Shown piece by piece: positions 15,013 through 16,488 of a DNA stretch of 16,488 nucleotides (within the stretch, counting starts at the first letter, position 1; the number at the start of each line of letters is the position of its first letter). Origin of the DNA: an uncultured Clostridia bacterium (GTDB taxonomy: Bacteria > Bacillota > Clostridia > Christensenellales > Aristaeellaceae); contig CALGYL010000417.1 in NCBI GenBank assembly GCA_937934775.1, forward strand, positions 1-16,488. Direction: 5' to 3'. Under the pieces are notes generated by a model. The model saw only the letters and a list, made by a program, of their open reading frames with translations. It did not search any database and was not told the origin of the DNA. A program made the position numbers and the translations under genes.

Positions 15013-15966
15013 TCAGCGTTCCGCGCGCATGGCCAGCATGGCCGCGCCGATCAGACCCGCGTCGTTGCCCAGCGTGGCGATCTCCACCCGCGCATAGGGC
15101 ATGGTTTTGTAGAAGACAAGCTCCGGAAGCCTTTTGCGCACCGCGTCCAGCAGGAACGAGCCCGCCGCGCTGACGCCGCCGCCCAGAGCGATGACCTCCG
15201 GATCGTAGACGTTGATCATGTTGGCCAGGCCGGCCGCCAGGTAGTATACGTATTCGTTGAAGGCCTCCACCGCACCGGGGTCGCCCGCCTTGGCGCAGTC
15301 CATCACAAGCTTTGCCGTAACATTCTCCGCGTCGCCCTTGGCTTCCTTCGCGATCATGCCCTCCGGCTCCGCCGCCATGCGCTCGCGGCCCATGCGGATC
15401 AGCGCGGTGGCGCTGGCGTAGCGCTCCCAGCAGCCGCGGTTGCCGCAGGTGCAGGGCACGCCGCCCAGAACCAGCATTGTGTGGCCGATCTCGGTGCCCA
15501 CGCCGTGGGAGCCGACGAAGGGCTTCCCATCGAGCACCACGCCGCCGCCAAGGCCCGTGCCCAGCGTCACAAACACGCTGGAGCGGGTGCCCGCCGACAC
15601 GCCGGCAATGGACTCGGCAAAGCCGGCCACGGTGGCGTCGTTGGCCACGAACACGGGCTTGTCGATGTAGGATTTCATGCGCTCAATCAGTGGCACGTCG
15701 TGCCAGAAGAGGTTGGTGAGCAGCGGCACCACGCCGTCGTTGTTGATGACGCCGGGAATGCCGATGCCGATGGAGTCGATATCCGAAAGCGTCAGGCCGC
15801 ATTTGTCCACAAGCTCCAGCGACAGCTCCGCCATATCGCGGATGGTCGCCTCGTGCCCGCGCTCCACACCCGTCGGCCGGGAACCCTTGACCAGAATTTT
15901 GCCCGACCCGTCCACGATGCCCGCTTTGATGAAAGTTCCGCCCAGATCGATGCCGACCGCGTTCAT
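15013..15966 (-). CDS. glcK: ROK-family glucokinase
   Basis: A 317-residue ROK sugar kinase that phosphorylates glucose with ATP to glucose 6-phosphate in the cytoplasm. Motifs: phosphate-binding DLGGT (7-11), GIGIPG (67-72), the catalytic base in ANDATVAG (108-115, D110), LGTGLGGG (135-142), the ROK signature GTEIGH (157-162) with the zinc cysteines CTCGNRGCWE (C172, C174, C179), and a C-terminal LGGGVSAAG. All key residues are present. The start is the ATG at 15966, seven bases after GGAGG. The ATG at 15972 (two codons upstream) is too close to it, and the longer reading from 16008 runs into hprK. It follows hprK by 17 bases and is probably co-transcribed. Closely related ROK kinases act on other hexoses, so glucose is likely but not proven. 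Confidence 0.92.
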   Translation of the reverse strand: MNAVGIDLGGTFIKAGIVDGSGKILVKGSRPTGVERGHEATIRDMAELSLELVDKCGLTLSDIDSIGIGIPGVINNDGVVPLLTNLFWHDVPLIERMKSYIDKPVFVANDATVAGFAESIAGVSAGTRSSVFVTLGTGLGGGVVLDGKPFVGSHGVGTEIGHTMLVLGGVPCTCGNRGCWERYASATALIRMGRERMAAEPEGMIAKEAKGDAENVTAKLVMDCAKAGDPGAVEAFNEYVYYLAAGLANMINVYDPEVIALGGGVSAAGSFLLDAVRKRLPELVFYKTMPYARVEIATLGNDAGLIGAAMLAMRAER

Positions 15967-15973
15967 TGCCATT

Positions 15974-15978
15974 CCTCC
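15974..15978 (-). promoter_or_regulatory. Ribosome binding site that fixes the glcK start
   Basis: GGAGG on the minus strand lies seven bases before the ATG at 15966 and only one base before the alternative ATG at 15972. Confidence 0.7.
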
Positions 15979-15983
15979 GTCAA

Positions 15984-16488
15984 TCAATCTGCGTCGCCGG
16001 ATTCGCACAGCGCGCAGCGCATGCGCGCAATCTGGCGCTCGTTGAGCGTCCTGGCGGCGTTAAAGCCGTTTTGCTTCAGGCGCTGGTTGCGGGCCGCCAC
16101 CTCCAGCACGATGGCCAGGTTCCTGCCCGGCCGGATCGGCAGAACCAGCCGCGGGATCGAAACCCCCAGAATCTGCGTATAGCACTCCTCAAGGCCCAGC
16201 CGGTCGTACTCCTTGTCCTCTTGCCACAGTTCCAGGTGAATCACCATGTCGATGGATTTAGAGCGGATGACCGAACCGATGCCGTACATGGTGGCGATGT
16301 CGATGATGCCCACGCCGCGGATTTCCATGAAGTAGCGGATCATCTCCGGCGCCTCGCCGACGAGGCGGTTGGAGGAGATGCGGCGGATGTCTACCACGTC
16401 GTCGGCCACCAGACGGTGCCCGCGCTTGACCAGCTCCAGCGCGGCCTCGCTCTTGCCCACGCCGCTCTCGCCGGTGATCAAAAGGCCG
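15984..16488 (-). CDS. hprK: HPr kinase/phosphorylase, C-terminal part (cut by window edge)
   Basis: The last 167 residues of HPr kinase/phosphorylase, which phosphorylates and dephosphorylates HPr on a serine in answer to glycolytic state and so controls carbon catabolite repression in Bacillota. The fragment starts GLLITGESGVGKS (Walker A), then the catalytic region GHRLVADDVVDI, the family signature EIRGVGIIDIATMYG, the C-terminal catalytic region RPGRNLAIVLEVAARNQRLK, and ends in CESGDAD. The full protein is normally about 310 residues, so the N-terminal half is outside the window. The frame stays open to the edge. It is the upstream member of a unit with glcK, the HD gene and the glutaredoxin gene. 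Its promoter lies beyond the window. Confidence 0.96.
   Translation of the reverse strand, partial: GLLITGESGVGKSEAALELVKRGHRLVADDVVDIRRISSNRLVGEAPEMIRYFMEIRGVGIIDIATMYGIGSVIRSKSIDMVIHLELWQEDKEYDRLGLEECYTQILGVSIPRLVLPIRPGRNLAIVLEVAARNQRLKQNGFNAARTLNERQIARMRCALCESGDAD

Overview
The window looks like chromosomal DNA from a GC-rich anaerobic member of the Bacillota (Clostridia/Christensenellales type). The reasons are HPr kinase, a ROK glucokinase, a trimeric-type [FeFe] hydrogenase, Na+-decarboxylase parts, sigma-A-like promoters and strong AGGAGG ribosome binding sites. The assignment rests on gene content and style only. No rRNA, tRNA, CRISPR array, insertion sequence or phage gene was seen.

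Layout. (1) Bases 1-4722 are all on the minus strand: the start of uvrB (cut by the window edge); a small acidic helical protein with its own promoter and terminator; a two-gene secreted/membrane unit (a signal-peptide protein followed by an M1-aminopeptidase-like protein with a destroyed zinc site); and an oadB-type sodium pump subunit followed by a tiny one-helix OadG-like protein. (2) Bases 4723-5562 are an 840-base divergent intergenic region. It is rich in inverted repeats and holds a complete short transcription unit (promoter, about 85 nt, ideal terminator), a 19-base palindrome and two candidate promoters for the next operon. (3) Bases 5563-10585, plus strand, are a five-gene hydrogenase operon: NuoE-like hydC, a solitary GHKL ATPase, an HndB-like ferredoxin-fold protein, NuoF-like hydB and hydA. 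It ends in a strong hairpin. (4) Bases 10586-13387, plus strand: a structured intergenic element, an SseB-family gene with a near-consensus promoter, then a promoter driving a P-loop kinase fusion overlapped by a DUF5655 gene. (5) Bases 13546-16488, minus strand: a DUF4177 gene, then the unit hprK (cut by the right edge)-glcK-HD-domain gene-glutaredoxin, closed by a terminator near 13900.

How the genes work together. HydABC-type enzymes reversibly couple NADH and reduced ferredoxin oxidation to H2 formation and would serve as the electron outlet of a fermenting cell. HndB and the GHKL ATPase are probably accessory or regulatory. OadB would normally use decarboxylation to pump Na+, but no carboxyltransferase or biotin carrier is present here. 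HprK and glucokinase link to carbon catabolite control and sugar phosphorylation.

The points most worth a second look are the inactivated M1-like protein, the ATPase inside the hydrogenase operon, the short transcription unit and repeated GGTTACA motifs before that operon, the palindrome between its two promoters, and the orphan OadB/mini-OadG pair.
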